A stretch of 64,000 nt of DNA from Paenibacillus ginsengarvi. Its GTDB lineage: Bacteria > Bacillota > Bacilli > Paenibacillales > NBRC-103111. Below the pieces are notes generated by a model, which was given only the letters and a program-made list of their open reading frames with translations, made no database searches and was not told the origin of the DNA. Within the stretch, counting starts at the first letter, position 1. Each line of letters opens with the position of its first letter. Made by a program: the position numbers and the translations under genes. The stretch covers positions 1 through 64,000 of the forward strand of contig NZ_RBAH01000011.1 of the NCBI RefSeq assembly GCF_003626695.1, written 5' to 3'. Of this stretch, positions 8,112 to 16,273 are shown piece by piece.

Positions 8112-8144
8112 AGAAAGACCACCCTTAGCGGATGGCCTTTCTTA
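8112..8144 (-). terminator. Terminator-like hairpin after the VOC gene
   Basis: AGAAAGACCACCC ttagc GGATGGCCTTTCT, mostly paired, 22 bp beyond the stop at 8166. The U-tract is short and interrupted. Confidence 0.5.
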
Positions 8145-8165
8145 GGTATAGCTACCTTTTCGTGT

Positions 8166-8933
8166 TTACCGTGTTTGCCGCACCATGATCCCGTTGCCAT
8201 ACGGGTCATGGAACGTGAAGCATGCCGCGCCCATCCGTACCTCGATACCGGTGACGTCCAATGCCTCTTTCGCGGACACGTGGGCTCTCGCCGCTTCGAC
8301 ATCCGGCGAATCGATCACCAAAGCCGGGGCGACGTGCAGATTAAGCTGCAACTTCTCGTAATATACCTTGCCGGACTGCGACAGCCGGTTGTCGTCGACC
8401 AGCAGATCCGCGCCCTTGTCCATCGCAATGCCGTTCAACCCTTGCACCACTGGATCAGGCCTGACGTCTTTCTGCAAAAAACCGGCGTACCAGTTCTCCG
8501 TCTCGGCCGCATTGTCTCCATGCGCAATCACGCGGCTGATTTTCGTGAGCAGCGGGTGTGCATCGCCCGCAGGCTCCTGCGGCTGCTCGTGCGATATAGC
8601 CCAACAGACCATGTTCCCGCCCACGTTGAAATGGGCGACATCGGAAAAACGGTACAGTTCTCCGATATGCGAGTAGTCCATGCCTTTGCAGAATTCGTAC
8701 GATGCGTCGATATCTCGGACCGACTCGAACATGATCATCGGCGGGAAGCCCCACATATTGCTATCGAGAATGATTCCGGTGCCATCGAACGATACACCCC
8801 AGTAAATGCCACCTCCCGTCTTGTCCGGCCGAATCGGCTGTTCGAACAGGTTCGCATACCATTCGATGGACGCTTTCAGATCGGTTACGGGAAAAAATAC
8901 GGTGCTGATAACAGGCTTGATCGGATGTGTCAA
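8166..8933 (-). CDS. VOC-superfamily protein with two glyoxalase-like domains
   Basis: A TTG start at 8933 is preferred because GGGAGGAA lies 8-9 nt upstream; a GTG at 8942 abuts that site. Residues about 5-120 hold one beta-alpha-beta-beta-beta module (STVFFPVTDLKASIEWYANL ... FNVGGNMVCWAI) and residues about 130-255 a second (RVIAHGDNAAETENWYAGFL ... FTFHDPYGNGIMVRQ). This two-module layout is typical of bleomycin-resistance/dioxygenase-superfamily proteins. No specific substrate can be read from the metal-ligand positions. It stands alone between a hairpin and the sigma-factor gene. Confidence 0.85.
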   Translation of the reverse strand: MTHPIKPVISTVFFPVTDLKASIEWYANLFEQPIRPDKTGGGIYWGVSFDGTGIILDSNMWGFPPMIMFESVRDIDASYEFCKGMDYSHIGELYRFSDVAHFNVGGNMVCWAISHEQPQEPAGDAHPLLTKISRVIAHGDNAAETENWYAGFLQKDVRPDPVVQGLNGIAMDKGADLLVDDNRLSQSGKVYYEKLQLNLHVAPALVIDSPDVEAARAHVSAKEALDVTGIEVRMGAACFTFHDPYGNGIMVRQTR

Positions 8934-9015
8934 AGCTTGCACTTCCTCCCTAATAAGTTAACTTCAATACAAAGACACATCGAACCTCAAATCTCTATCA
9001 ATCTGCCTAAAAAAA

Positions 9016-10551
9016 TTATAGCCGCTTCAGCGCGGCCTCCAGGCAGCCCGCTGCTTCCGCCTCTGCCTCCATCGCAGCCTTGAGCCCTGCCGCCATGTGT
9101 TCCCGGTTCGACGTTACGCCGCCCATGCCGAACGGGAAGGCAGGATACAACTGCAGCATAGTCCGATAGATCTGCTCGTACAATTTACTTGCTGCCGCCA
9201 CCAGAGACCGCGCTTCGCCGCGAATGCTCCGGTCCCGGGAGAGCTGCTCCAGATAACGGCAGGCATGCTCGCGGGCTTCCGACAGGAGAGCCACCTGATA
9301 GGCGTGACCAAGTGGATCCAGACGGTTTTCCAGGACGGCGTTTCGCCATTCCCGGTAAGCGGCCTGCCCGAACGAAAAGCCGGGCACACGGGGCTCATCC
9401 CCTCGGATCTGCTTCACGATGCCGGCGAGGACGGTGCGGACGGAAGAGGGCGCACCCGTCCGCCTGTCCAGAACGGCCGCAAACAGCCCCGGACTTTCAG
9501 GGCTTCTGCCTAAGCTCTCATAGGTATAGCGATGCACGCCGGGCCGGTGGCTTCGACCGAGCAGTACCCGTTCCGAATCGTCGTACCCGTAGACCAGGTC
9601 GAACTCGTTGATCGTTAGATTCCATACGATGGCCGGCCTGCCGGCCTCCACGGCGCCATGGATCAGCCGCAGTACGCCGACTTGCTGCTCCGGCAGGATC
9701 TGCTGTCGGCCGGGACGCCCGAAGCATCGGGCGCTCCACCCGATTCGCTCCGCGGCACCGTAGAAGGCGAAACTCCAGTCGAACGTCGACAACCCCCGCC
9801 AGTCGCATCCGGAGGAAATGCCGATCCGGAACGCGTCGCCCGTCATCCCCATAATCGTCGTAAGCGGCCGCTCCGTTTCACCGTCGTACCGCAGCACTTC
9901 GAGCAGCGCCACGGACAGGAGCGCATACGGACGCGAAAAACGAGGTTCCTCGAGGACGATGCGACCCGGGTTGCCTTCGCGGCGGCGACTGGCGAGATAA
10001 CGGTCCACTTCCATGCGAAAACGCTCCTCGTTCAGCTTCGAACGGGAACGGGAAATCAGGTTATAGACGTTGCTTCGCGCAATGCCGAGCGACGCCGCGG
10101 CTTCATCCGGCTGCAACCCCTCCTCCATCGCGTCCATGACGCGTTTCGCGTTACCGCGCAAAGCGGCAAAATGGTTCATCGCTTCACGGCGTGATTCGCG
10201 ACCGAGTATCTCCTGCAGCGGTTCATCTGGACGGCTGACCAAGTGCGGATCGTCCGATTCGGCCAGTTCGCCGAACGGCTTCGTCCGGTTCTCCGCGCCG
10301 CGCAGCATATTGATCGCCATACGGCGAACGAGCCTCTTCAGCCATGGGCGGAAGCGCTCCGGATCCCGAAGTCCGGGAAGCTTGGCCGCCAGCCGCAGTA
10401 ACGACTCCTGGACCGCGTCCTCGGCAAGATGGCTGTCCCGCAAAATATCGCGGGCCCACAACGTCGCCTCCTGCCTGTACACCTCGATCAACTGCGCCAG
10501 CGCATCTTGGTCGCCCGCGGCCGCGCGCGTAATCATATCCGTTTGGTGCAT
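9016..10551 (-). CDS. ECF sigma factor fused to a BtrH/C39-like C-terminal domain
   Basis: A GGAGGAGAGGT site precedes the ATG. Residues about 5-75 are sigma region 2 (AEDAVQESLLRLAAKL, then PERFRPWLKRLVRRMAINML) and residues about 120-180 are region 4 (LQPDEAAASLGIARSNVYNL). Unlike normal ECF factors of about 180 residues, it continues for some 330 more. The extension (SVALLEVLRYDGE ... MGMTGDAFRIGISSGCDWRG ... PAIVWNLTINEFDLVYGYDD) resembles the BtrH_N/C39-like papain fold found in stand-alone Bacillales proteins. A single uninterrupted frame joins both parts. The extension may sense a ligand or act as a built-in anti-sigma-like module. GC-rich composition distinguishes it from its neighbours. 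The sigma part is sure; the domain name of the extension is tentative. Confidence 0.85.
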   Translation of the reverse strand: MHQTDMITRAAAGDQDALAQLIEVYRQEATLWARDILRDSHLAEDAVQESLLRLAAKLPGLRDPERFRPWLKRLVRRMAINMLRGAENRTKPFGELAESDDPHLVSRPDEPLQEILGRESRREAMNHFAALRGNAKRVMDAMEEGLQPDEAAASLGIARSNVYNLISRSRSKLNEERFRMEVDRYLASRRREGNPGRIVLEEPRFSRPYALLSVALLEVLRYDGETERPLTTIMGMTGDAFRIGISSGCDWRGLSTFDWSFAFYGAAERIGWSARCFGRPGRQQILPEQQVGVLRLIHGAVEAGRPAIVWNLTINEFDLVYGYDDSERVLLGRSHRPGVHRYTYESLGRSPESPGLFAAVLDRRTGAPSSVRTVLAGIVKQIRGDEPRVPGFSFGQAAYREWRNAVLENRLDPLGHAYQVALLSEAREHACRYLEQLSRDRSIRGEARSLVAAASKLYEQIYRTMLQLYPAFPFGMGGVTSNREHMAAGLKAAMEAEAEAAGCLEAALKRL

Positions 10552-10746
10552 GTTGTCCGACCTCTCCTCCGTCCCGCCAGTTTACGGCATTGAATGTTCA
10601 AGCTGCTGATCGCAAAGTTCATGCCGATGCCGATAAATATACTGGCAAGGCGTGCCGACGCCGATACTGCCCTTCATGAGTTCGTCGGAAATGGTCAAGA
10701 CGGACGTAGCTCTGTTTCCAAGTGAGTGTAACGATCAAGCATTTTT

Positions 10747-11676
10747 TTAGCTTTGATCCTGCAACATTTTAACTTCATGTTCCCTAATCAAATCCTCAAT
10801 TAATATGCCGTTGATCTTTAGACCGGAAATATTGCAATTCGTAATTTCGATATCCGACAAGTCACAGTTTGTCATTATGCTTCTGTTGAAGTCGCATCGA
10901 TCAAATCGTACCGGTTCCATCCTGGCGTTTGGGTTATAGGCGGGATGATCGATAGGTGCCATTTTAGGACCGATATTGTGGATGTAAGCCCCGCCAAGGT
11001 TCGCCCCATCAATCTCTAATCCGCTTAAGTTGGCATCGGTAATCTTGGTTCCTGCAAGAGTTACTTCTTGAAAATAGAGAGGCTCTCCCTTAACGGTTAC
11101 AAATCGTGAACCGGAGAGGTCGGCACAATTTACCAATATCTTCTTTTGTCGATCTAAACAATCGTTGATTTCCGTTATCTCCGGTATTGAAGTTCCTTCA
11201 TCGGTTAGTGTTCCTGCGATGGAGAGCGATCTCACATTTACAGTTGATCCCATAGCAGAGCCAATCCCAATTTGTCCTGCCACCTTACTGAAATCTCCTA
11301 TTACACGGTAACGTTCTATCCCGTCAACACTTACGGACGCATTGTCGACTTCAATGTTCCATATTAAGTTAATCCAAGTGTTCTTCGGCACTTTTCCCGC
11401 ACCTGCAATACTTCTTGCCTTCCCCGTTCCGGGGTCGCACCAACGCAATTCTTCCTCATTGCGCTCCCAATTAAAAATGAGTTGCCCCCCATCGTATAGC
11501 AATCGGATATTCGTGGAATCAGTCATAACTTCGGCTCGAATGACGACGGGGCTTTTATATTTTTGTGGAGAAACCGCATAACCTTTATCATAGGAACACC
11601 ATATTTTAATTTCTTCATCCGTTTTTTCAATGCTGCAATTTTCCGCAGTAAGTTCATGGAGGTTTATTTTTGACAA
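10747..11676 (-). CDS. LamG-like domain fused to pentapeptide repeats
   Basis: A TTG start at 11676 is chosen because AGAGGTGG lies 5 nt upstream. Residues about 1-150 form a jelly-roll-like region (PVVIRAEVMTDSTNIRLLYD ... NTWINLIWNIEVDNASVSVD). From about residue 175 the sequence becomes A(D/N)LxG pentapeptide repeats (CADLSG, TKITDANLSGLEIDGANLGG, FNRSIMTNCDLSDIEITNCN) that would form a right-handed quadrilateral helix. No signal peptide is seen. Pentapeptide-repeat proteins sometimes mimic DNA, as in the gyrase protector Qnr, but the role here is unknown. Another LamG fusion lies 3 kb away at 6825, suggesting related modular genes in this region. Confidence 0.75.
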   Translation of the reverse strand: MSKINLHELTAENCSIEKTDEEIKIWCSYDKGYAVSPQKYKSPVVIRAEVMTDSTNIRLLYDGGQLIFNWERNEEELRWCDPGTGKARSIAGAGKVPKNTWINLIWNIEVDNASVSVDGIERYRVIGDFSKVAGQIGIGSAMGSTVNVRSLSIAGTLTDEGTSIPEITEINDCLDRQKKILVNCADLSGSRFVTVKGEPLYFQEVTLAGTKITDANLSGLEIDGANLGGAYIHNIGPKMAPIDHPAYNPNARMEPVRFDRCDFNRSIMTNCDLSDIEITNCNISGLKINGILIEDLIREHEVKMLQDQS

Positions 11677-11748
11677 TATAACCACCTCTTCCCATTGATA
11701 TTACTACTTTAAATCAACATGCAATCCGCTGTAAATATTCTCTTATGA

Positions 11749-12237
11749 TTAAAGGTTGTGTAACCTACGAGTTTCAAGAATTTGCTCAATATGGTGCGTA
11801 GCATGTTGAACGTCGTGTTCAAGGGCAGCATGCACTGTTGCCTTTCCATGCTCATGCATCAGAACTCTGTCCAAAGAATTTGGAAGGGTAGTACACAAGT
11901 ATGCGATGTACTCTCTCATCATGGTGAATAATCTCATTTCCAATTCAATTGAACGATTTTTATAATCCATTTTGGAATTCCAAACATCCCCATTAAATTC
12001 GTTGAAAAAAAACGTTGATCCTGTGTCCGCCAAAGCGTATCGGTTAATCTGAAAGTAGTTCATATCACAGTCAATGATATGATGGACAATCTCTCTCATT
12101 GACCATTTGCCAGGTGCTCTTGTCTTATCCATCTCAGCATCATTTAAACCTGCAATCGCCTGCAGAAGTTCACTGGGTCCTCTTTTGTATTTCTCTATGA
12201 GCTCATGGTTGTCGTTATCAGTTAACCGTAATGACAT
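11749..12237 (-). CDS. DinB/YfiT-like putative metal-dependent hydrolase or thiol transferase
   Basis: The ATG at 12237 follows GGGGGAG at 5 nt and fits better than an ATG 33 bases upstream. The protein is a four-helix DinB-type bundle: APGKWSMREIVHHIIDCDMN carries the first conserved His (HH-x-x-D), and ALEHDVQHATHHIEQILETR carries the second and third metal-ligand histidines. In Firmicutes these proteins include bacillithiol S-transferases. Substrate unknown; it stands alone. Confidence 0.85.
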   Translation of the reverse strand: MSLRLTDNDNHELIEKYKRGPSELLQAIAGLNDAEMDKTRAPGKWSMREIVHHIIDCDMNYFQINRYALADTGSTFFFNEFNGDVWNSKMDYKNRSIELEMRLFTMMREYIAYLCTTLPNSLDRVLMHEHGKATVHAALEHDVQHATHHIEQILETRRLHNL

Positions 12238-12354
12238 CCCTACTCCCCCATTTGTAGTTTTCCTTACCATTAACAGCTAATTCTCTATGCTCGTTCAACT
12301 ATCCTGCCCTTTACTAGAGTGAAAGCCCGGGCGGAGCCCAGCCTCTCCTCATCA

Positions 12355-12388
12355 AACCGTACGTGAGGTTTTCCCTCATACGGCTTTC
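12355..12388 (-). ncRNA. Group II intron domain V
   Basis: Minus strand AAAGCCGTATGAGGG AAAA CCTCACGTACGGTT folds into the compact catalytic hairpin, with an AGC near its base and a GAAA-type loop. Its conservation suggests that the ribozyme core decayed later than the reading frame. Confidence 0.8.
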
Positions 12389-12457
12389 CGATGTTCGTCA
12401 TTCATGCGCATGCGACTTACAATAGCGTCTTAAGTCCATGTAGCTGGCATTGAAGCT

Positions 12458-13086
12458 TCACAACCGGTCCCGAACTGCGCCAAGCGATTTCGCTGGCGTT
12501 ACTTTGCATACCATTTGGTCAACCGTATACGGATGTGCCAGTCTAACTTGGCCATCCACCTTGCGCCGTATGGTGTCGCATAGTAGTTCTTCCACCCTTG
12601 GATTTTCGAGTTCAGCCATCTCGCGTGTTCCTCGAACGAAACGTGCCGCATGTTTGGCGGCGCCAGTCGTTCCTTTACCACTTCCCGGATGTGCTTCTCC
12701 GCTTTCGTGCAGAGCCATTGTTGGGTCGCGTAGTAGACTTAGCTTCGTCCTGTTTCCGCTTTCGTTTTCCGGTGGTGCATGCCGAGGAAGCCGAATCCTT
12801 CTTCTCCCGTCCACAACCCTACTATCCGCGTCTTCTCTGGGTGCAGCGTCAATTTCAGACGCTCCATGATCGCCCGAATGAGTTTATGGGCATGCATCGC
12901 GTCCTTCTTTGTCTTGCATACCACGACGAGTCATCGGCGTATCGCATTAATTCTCCTACTTCTTTACCGTGCTTTTCCCACAACCGTTCGAAGTAATTCA
13001 GGTAGATGTTCGCAAGCAAGGGCGAGATCACGCCGCCCTGCGGCGTACCTAGCTTGAGAACGCGTCTGTCGCTGATTCGCATTTCG
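12458..13086 (-). pseudogene. ltrA: Group II intron reverse transcriptase/maturase, broken
   Basis: The visible pieces run in order: ISDRRVLKL joined directly to [20 protein letters not shown] (about 20 codons missing at the joint), MRYADD with the catalytic YADD box, then a one-base loss right after YADD that shifts the frame into [20 protein letters not shown], then LTLHPEKTRIVG and GFLGMHHRKTKAET. An in-frame TAA near 12739 follows, then VYYATQQWL and WLNSKIQGWKNYYA, the maturase and X-domain region. The N-terminal half of the reverse transcriptase is absent. The gene cannot give an active enzyme, and the intron would need a maturase in trans. Confidence 0.88.
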
Positions 13087-13315
13087 ACGCGGCAGGATTC
13101 ACTTTATGTTACAGCCTGGCAGGTTGCTCGCCCTGTCTCTGACTTGACTTTTGTCGATGCGCTTCTACACACAGATTTCGCTACACGCAGGCATCCCAGC
13201 TACACGGGGGCTTGGCCCCTCCCGCGACCGGACTTTCACCGGCTAGAAGATGCGTGCTTCTCTGGGCACGCCTTCAATGACAAAGCAGACTCTTTGCAGC
13301 AGCCTGCTCAATTTC

Positions 13316-13340
13316 ACTATCGTCTCCTTTAGCGTAATGG
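13316..13340. repeat. Partial CTATCGTYTCC repeat end
   Basis: CACTATCGTCTCCTTTAGCGTAATG matches the right end of the dispersed repeat and overlaps the stop of the VOC gene at 13329. The group II intron remnant lies immediately beside it. Confidence 0.4.
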
Positions 13341-14180
13341 CTTGCAATGAGAAACATTAAAGCGGTTTCCGTCGATGTCGTAGAAATGGAAAAGGACTCT
13401 TCCATTTTCCAAATGTCCCCCAGTCTCTCCGCATTCGACAGCGTTGTCTCTTAGGAATTGGTGATATGCAAAGAAATCCTCACGTTTCTTGACTAGCGTC
13501 AACGGACGAATAGTCCCATCGATTTTACCTGTATAAGTATCGCTCGGGAGCTGTTCCAATATCCAAATGGACCGTCTTGCATCCGTGTAGTTATCGCCCA
13601 AAGACATGACAAGGTAACCGTCTTCGGTATGATCTTCTTGCACCTTCATTCCGACAAATTCCTGATACCACTTACCGGCTAGCCGTACATCGCGAACGCC
13701 GATTCGTGTGCAAGACGGCTTGAATCCTTTGCTCTTTATGGAAACATCTTCTTCTGCTGTGAGCCGCGTACCTTCAGTGGTAGCCCAGAAATCAAAGTAA
13801 CGTCTACCATCGGGGCCAACGTATATATCAGTGGTTCGAATTCCGGTTTCGATAAAATGGTTTTGTACTTTTTGCAAATGCTTTGTTCGCCAGCACCACC
13901 GAATGTTCGGATCGACAGTTCCTCTTTCCGCGTGATGAAATGGAAGCTTTTTCGAGGTCAGAACGGAATTGAGCCAGGTGCCATATCCGAGATGAGTCAT
14001 TCTCCCTTTTTTTATTCGTTGATCGGGCCACCACGATTCTTTTCGTCTTACTTCCCAACCCATAAACGTGACATACCAAGCAATAGCCGGATCGTGGTTA
14101 TCCCACAGTACATCAATTTCTCCACCGTCGTAAAACAGTTCTGGCACCAGGCTAGTTTTTACGGTTTGAATCAATGTCAT
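13329..14180 (-). CDS. VOC-superfamily (glyoxalase-like) two-domain protein
   Basis: AAAGGAGATGGG precedes the ATG. Residues about 15-145 form one VOC-like module (VLWDNHDPAIAWYVTFMGWE ... YVGPDGRRYFDFWATTEGT) and residues about 155-283 a second (CTRIGVRDVRLAGKWYQEFV ... FHFYDIDGNRFNVSHC), where the D-x-D-G-N-R-F end strand is typical. The family binds divalent metal and acts on small molecules; no substrate can be assigned. Its stop overlaps a repeat end and lies beside the intron remnant. Confidence 0.85.
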   Translation of the reverse strand: MTLIQTVKTSLVPELFYDGGEIDVLWDNHDPAIAWYVTFMGWEVRRKESWWPDQRIKKGRMTHLGYGTWLNSVLTSKKLPFHHAERGTVDPNIRWCWRTKHLQKVQNHFIETGIRTTDIYVGPDGRRYFDFWATTEGTRLTAEEDVSIKSKGFKPSCTRIGVRDVRLAGKWYQEFVGMKVQEDHTEDGYLVMSLGDNYTDARRSIWILEQLPSDTYTGKIDGTIRPLTLVKKREDFFAYHQFLRDNAVECGETGGHLENGRVLFHFYDIDGNRFNVSHCKPLR

Positions 14181-14364
14181 AACCCATCTCCTTTTTTGGT
14201 TATATATCCCTCATGATTTTCCTCAGTTACTAGATGCCAGAATTAAACGAAATCTAACAAACGTATATCAACCGGCCCACTTCAAGATGCCGGCACCTCC
14301 ACCTGTCACATGGTAATTTCGCAATCGTCTCCCGTTCATCCCGGCGTATAATCAACACACATAT

Positions 14365-14440
14365 CTGCCCGTTACTTCAATAAACATCAAGAGGAGCTGT
14401 CCTTGCGGCAGCTCCACGCTATCGTTTCCGTTAGTTTAAT
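14365..14440. repeat. Dispersed CCGTTAG hairpin repeat, copy C (best complete copy)
   Basis: CTGCCCGTTACTTCAAT, then GGAGCTGTCC TTG CGGCAGCTCC, then GCTATCGTTTCCGTTAGTTT. Direct-repeat-like flanks (CCGTTACTTCAAT and CCGTTAGTTTAAT) bracket the stem. The same arrangement is at 17188. Confidence 0.7.
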
Positions 14441-14527
14441 CATTCAAATACATAAGGAGATAGTATAGAGAATTTTTAACCTCAAATAAGAATTCAAATT
14501 GACAAGCCCCAAAATTAGTATCACTAC

Positions 14528-14746
14528 TTACTTTCCATACTTTGATGCTATATGTTCCGAATCATGAAAACCTTGGATAACTGCTTTATTCCAGTTTTCA
14601 ATCGGGGTTAATGATATATGGGGTGGTTCAGTTCTGGTGACGTAATGATCGCATAATATATGTTGTTTTAGACTATCCACCAAATTATTATCAACAAAAT
14701 TCACGGTCTCGAAGAAAAAATCATATTTAGTTGAATGAAAAATTTC
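14528..14746 (-). pseudogene. Unidentified gene remnant (3' end only)
   Basis: A 72-codon open frame with no start, preceded in frame by TAA at 14747-14749 and ending in TAA at 14528. The translation is protein-like (EIFHSTKYDFFFETVNFVDN ... TPIENWNKAVIQGFHDSEHI) but no family is recognised. AT-rich composition differs from its neighbours. It may be the tail of a truncated gene. Confidence 0.35.
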
Positions 14747-14820
14747 TTATTGTGAATAGCTTTTGACTTTTTTTAGGCTTCTCGTTGTTTAATATCTTTT
14801 CTTGTTCTAGATCGCCTATC

Positions 14821-15375
14821 CTATTCAGCAAAAATTTTCCTCCTTAGTTCCTTTATGGAGGGATTGTATTCCCCTGAAGTGTCAATATAGAATTTAGGGA
14901 CGTCGATCTGGGGTTCCTCGTAAGGGCCCACGCTCAGTTCAATTCCTTTTCTGAACATGTCGACTCCCTTATCGCCATGGAAGTATTCCCGAAGCGGGTT
15001 GTCCAGCCCCCGCCGAACAAACCTGTCGAGCGCGAGCTTTTCGTCAACCTTGCAAATCAACAGATAGACCCGCGCCTTTTCCATGAACTGCTCAAGCATG
15101 GTCGACCATATCCTGTGCTGGAATGCTGCTTCAGCAATCACTGACACATTGTTTGTTATCAGCCCCATGAGCGTATCAAAGAAGATTTCCGTTGCCGTTT
15201 TATTGGCTTCCTCCGGAAGCTCGTTATGTCTTTTGCCGAAAGTATGCACATACCCTTCCTTAATCTGATCCCGGCTGATTACTGGCATAAAAATCTCATT
15301 ACCAAGCTCCTTAGAAAATGTTGTTTTCCCTGCACCTGGTCTACCAGTGACAACTATTAAATACGGCTTTGACAA
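14821..15375 (-). CDS. P-loop kinase-like ATPase (AAA_33/zeta-toxin-like fold)
   Basis: A TTG start at 15375 is preferred because AAGGAG lies 8 nt upstream; the GTG at 15384 overlaps that site. The Walker A motif is GRPGAGKTT near residue 12, followed by the SRDQIKEGY substrate-binding loop, IAEAAFQHR (Walker B-like strand end) and a lid-type arginine stretch FVRRGLDNP. This is the small-molecule or RNA kinase layout seen in AAA_33 proteins, chloramphenicol phosphotransferases and zeta toxins. No antitoxin gene is adjacent, so a free-standing kinase is more likely than a toxin. Confidence 0.8.
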   Translation of the reverse strand: MSKPYLIVVTGRPGAGKTTFSKELGNEIFMPVISRDQIKEGYVHTFGKRHNELPEEANKTATEIFFDTLMGLITNNVSVIAEAAFQHRIWSTMLEQFMEKARVYLLICKVDEKLALDRFVRRGLDNPLREYFHGDKGVDMFRKGIELSVGPYEEPQIDVPKFYIDTSGEYNPSIKELRRKIFAE

Positions 15376-15495
15376 GTGTTTCACTCCTTAATCGGATTTG
15401 TGAATAAAGAAAAATCACCCTTTTGGCGATATCTTTTAATAATTGATTAACAAGGTGGAGTTTCTGTATAATCCAATTTTGTAATCCATCATATT

Positions 15496-15535
15496 GTCGG
15501 TTAGTTCAACAGGCAGCCCAAAATGCCGACTGCCT
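15496..15535. repeat. Dispersed hairpin repeat, copy D (short)
   Basis: GTCGGTTAGTTCAAC followed by AGGCAGCCC ... GACTGCCT. It lies close to the end of the LysR remnant. Confidence 0.5.
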
Positions 15536-15557
15536 GACGTAATGCTCAACCGCGCAC

Positions 15558-16093
15558 CTAAAACTTCCTCCCAGCTTCACCCGCAAAATAGTCGATCGTA
15601 TACTCACGGAATGCCCGCGCCGCCTTGGACAGAAACCGGTTGTCCATCCAAGCCAGATGCAGCGTACGCGTGCAGACCGGTTCGGTAATCTCCAGCAGGT
15701 CGAAAGCGTCCTGCTTCGGGTCCACATTCTGCGGAGGCAGAAAAGCTACGCCCACCCCCGCGCTGACAAGCGACCCGATGGCTGCCGGCTCGTCCATCTC
15801 GCATACCAGTCTAGGCATAAACCCGGCCTCTCGACAGAAACCATCCTGCATTTCTCGGGCGCTAACTGGAGCGTATCGTCTATACGCGTGCCTTCTCGAA
15901 TGAAGCCGGACAATTGTTCGAGGGATTTCCCAACCATGTGATTCGCATGACGTTTGAGGAGAGAAGCGGTCAAACGCAGGCGTCCCTCCGGATCGCATGC
16001 CCCACTGAAGAAGATATGATTGCCACTGTGGAAATGGGTATCGTGATGAGGTATGCGGAAAGTTGGCACAAGCTTGCTAATCTGATTGAGCAT
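15558..16093 (-). pseudogene. LysR-family regulator remnant (effector domain only)
   Basis: In one frame (15558-15860) the translation REAGFMPRLVCEMDEPAAIG, SLVSAGVGVAFLPP and LHLAWMDNRFLSKAARAFRE matches the C-terminal half of a LysR substrate-binding domain. The part before it continues in another frame (KLVPTFRIPHHDTHFHSGN), showing at least one frameshift. No winged-helix domain is present upstream; a repeat begins there instead. The gene is therefore a truncated, frameshifted remnant. Confidence 0.7.
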
Positions 16094-16095
16094 TT

Positions 16096-16257
16096 AGCGC
16101 AATGACGGCTGCCCTGCGGCAGCCGTCCCCCCATGCCGCGCTTCCCGGCACCACAGATGATGAAAAACTAATTTTTCCAGGGTATTTGAGAAACGGCAGT
16201 CTAGCTGGCCGGCTGCCGTTGTCTTTTCATTCCACTATCGTCTCCGTTAGGTTAATG
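16096..16257. repeat. Composite of dispersed repeats, copy E
   Basis: TTAGCGCAATGACGGCTGCC with its GGCAGCCGTC partner, then the second repeat type (CCCATGCC...GGCACCACAGAT at 16130-16166), then AACGGCAG...CTGCCGTT, and finally CTATCGTCTCCGTTAGG at 16235. It fills the gap between the LysR remnant and the VanZ gene. Confidence 0.6.
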
Positions 16258-16273
16258 ACTTAAGACGAGAGCT

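Larger units (their letters stand above)
12313..13269 (-). mobile_element. Group II intron remnant with internal deletion
   Basis: On the minus strand, GTGCCCAGAGAAGCACGC at 13269 downwards resembles the 5' end of a bacterial group II intron, followed by GCCGGTGAAAGTCCGGTC of domain I. The 3' end carries a domain V hairpin at 12388-12355 and a domain VI-like GGCTGGGC...GCCCGGGCTTTC stem that finishes near 12313. The total is about 960 bp, less than half a normal intron with its reverse-transcriptase gene, so the middle has been deleted. The exact ends are estimates. Confidence 0.8.

Noticed and set aside
8109-9083. Long plus-strand frame opposite the VOC gene
   Set aside because: It is antisense to a clear two-domain VOC protein and has no ribosome binding site.
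14821-15375. Zeta-type toxin of a toxin-antitoxin pair
   Set aside because: The fold fits, but no small antitoxin gene lies next to it; a general P-loop kinase is the safer name.
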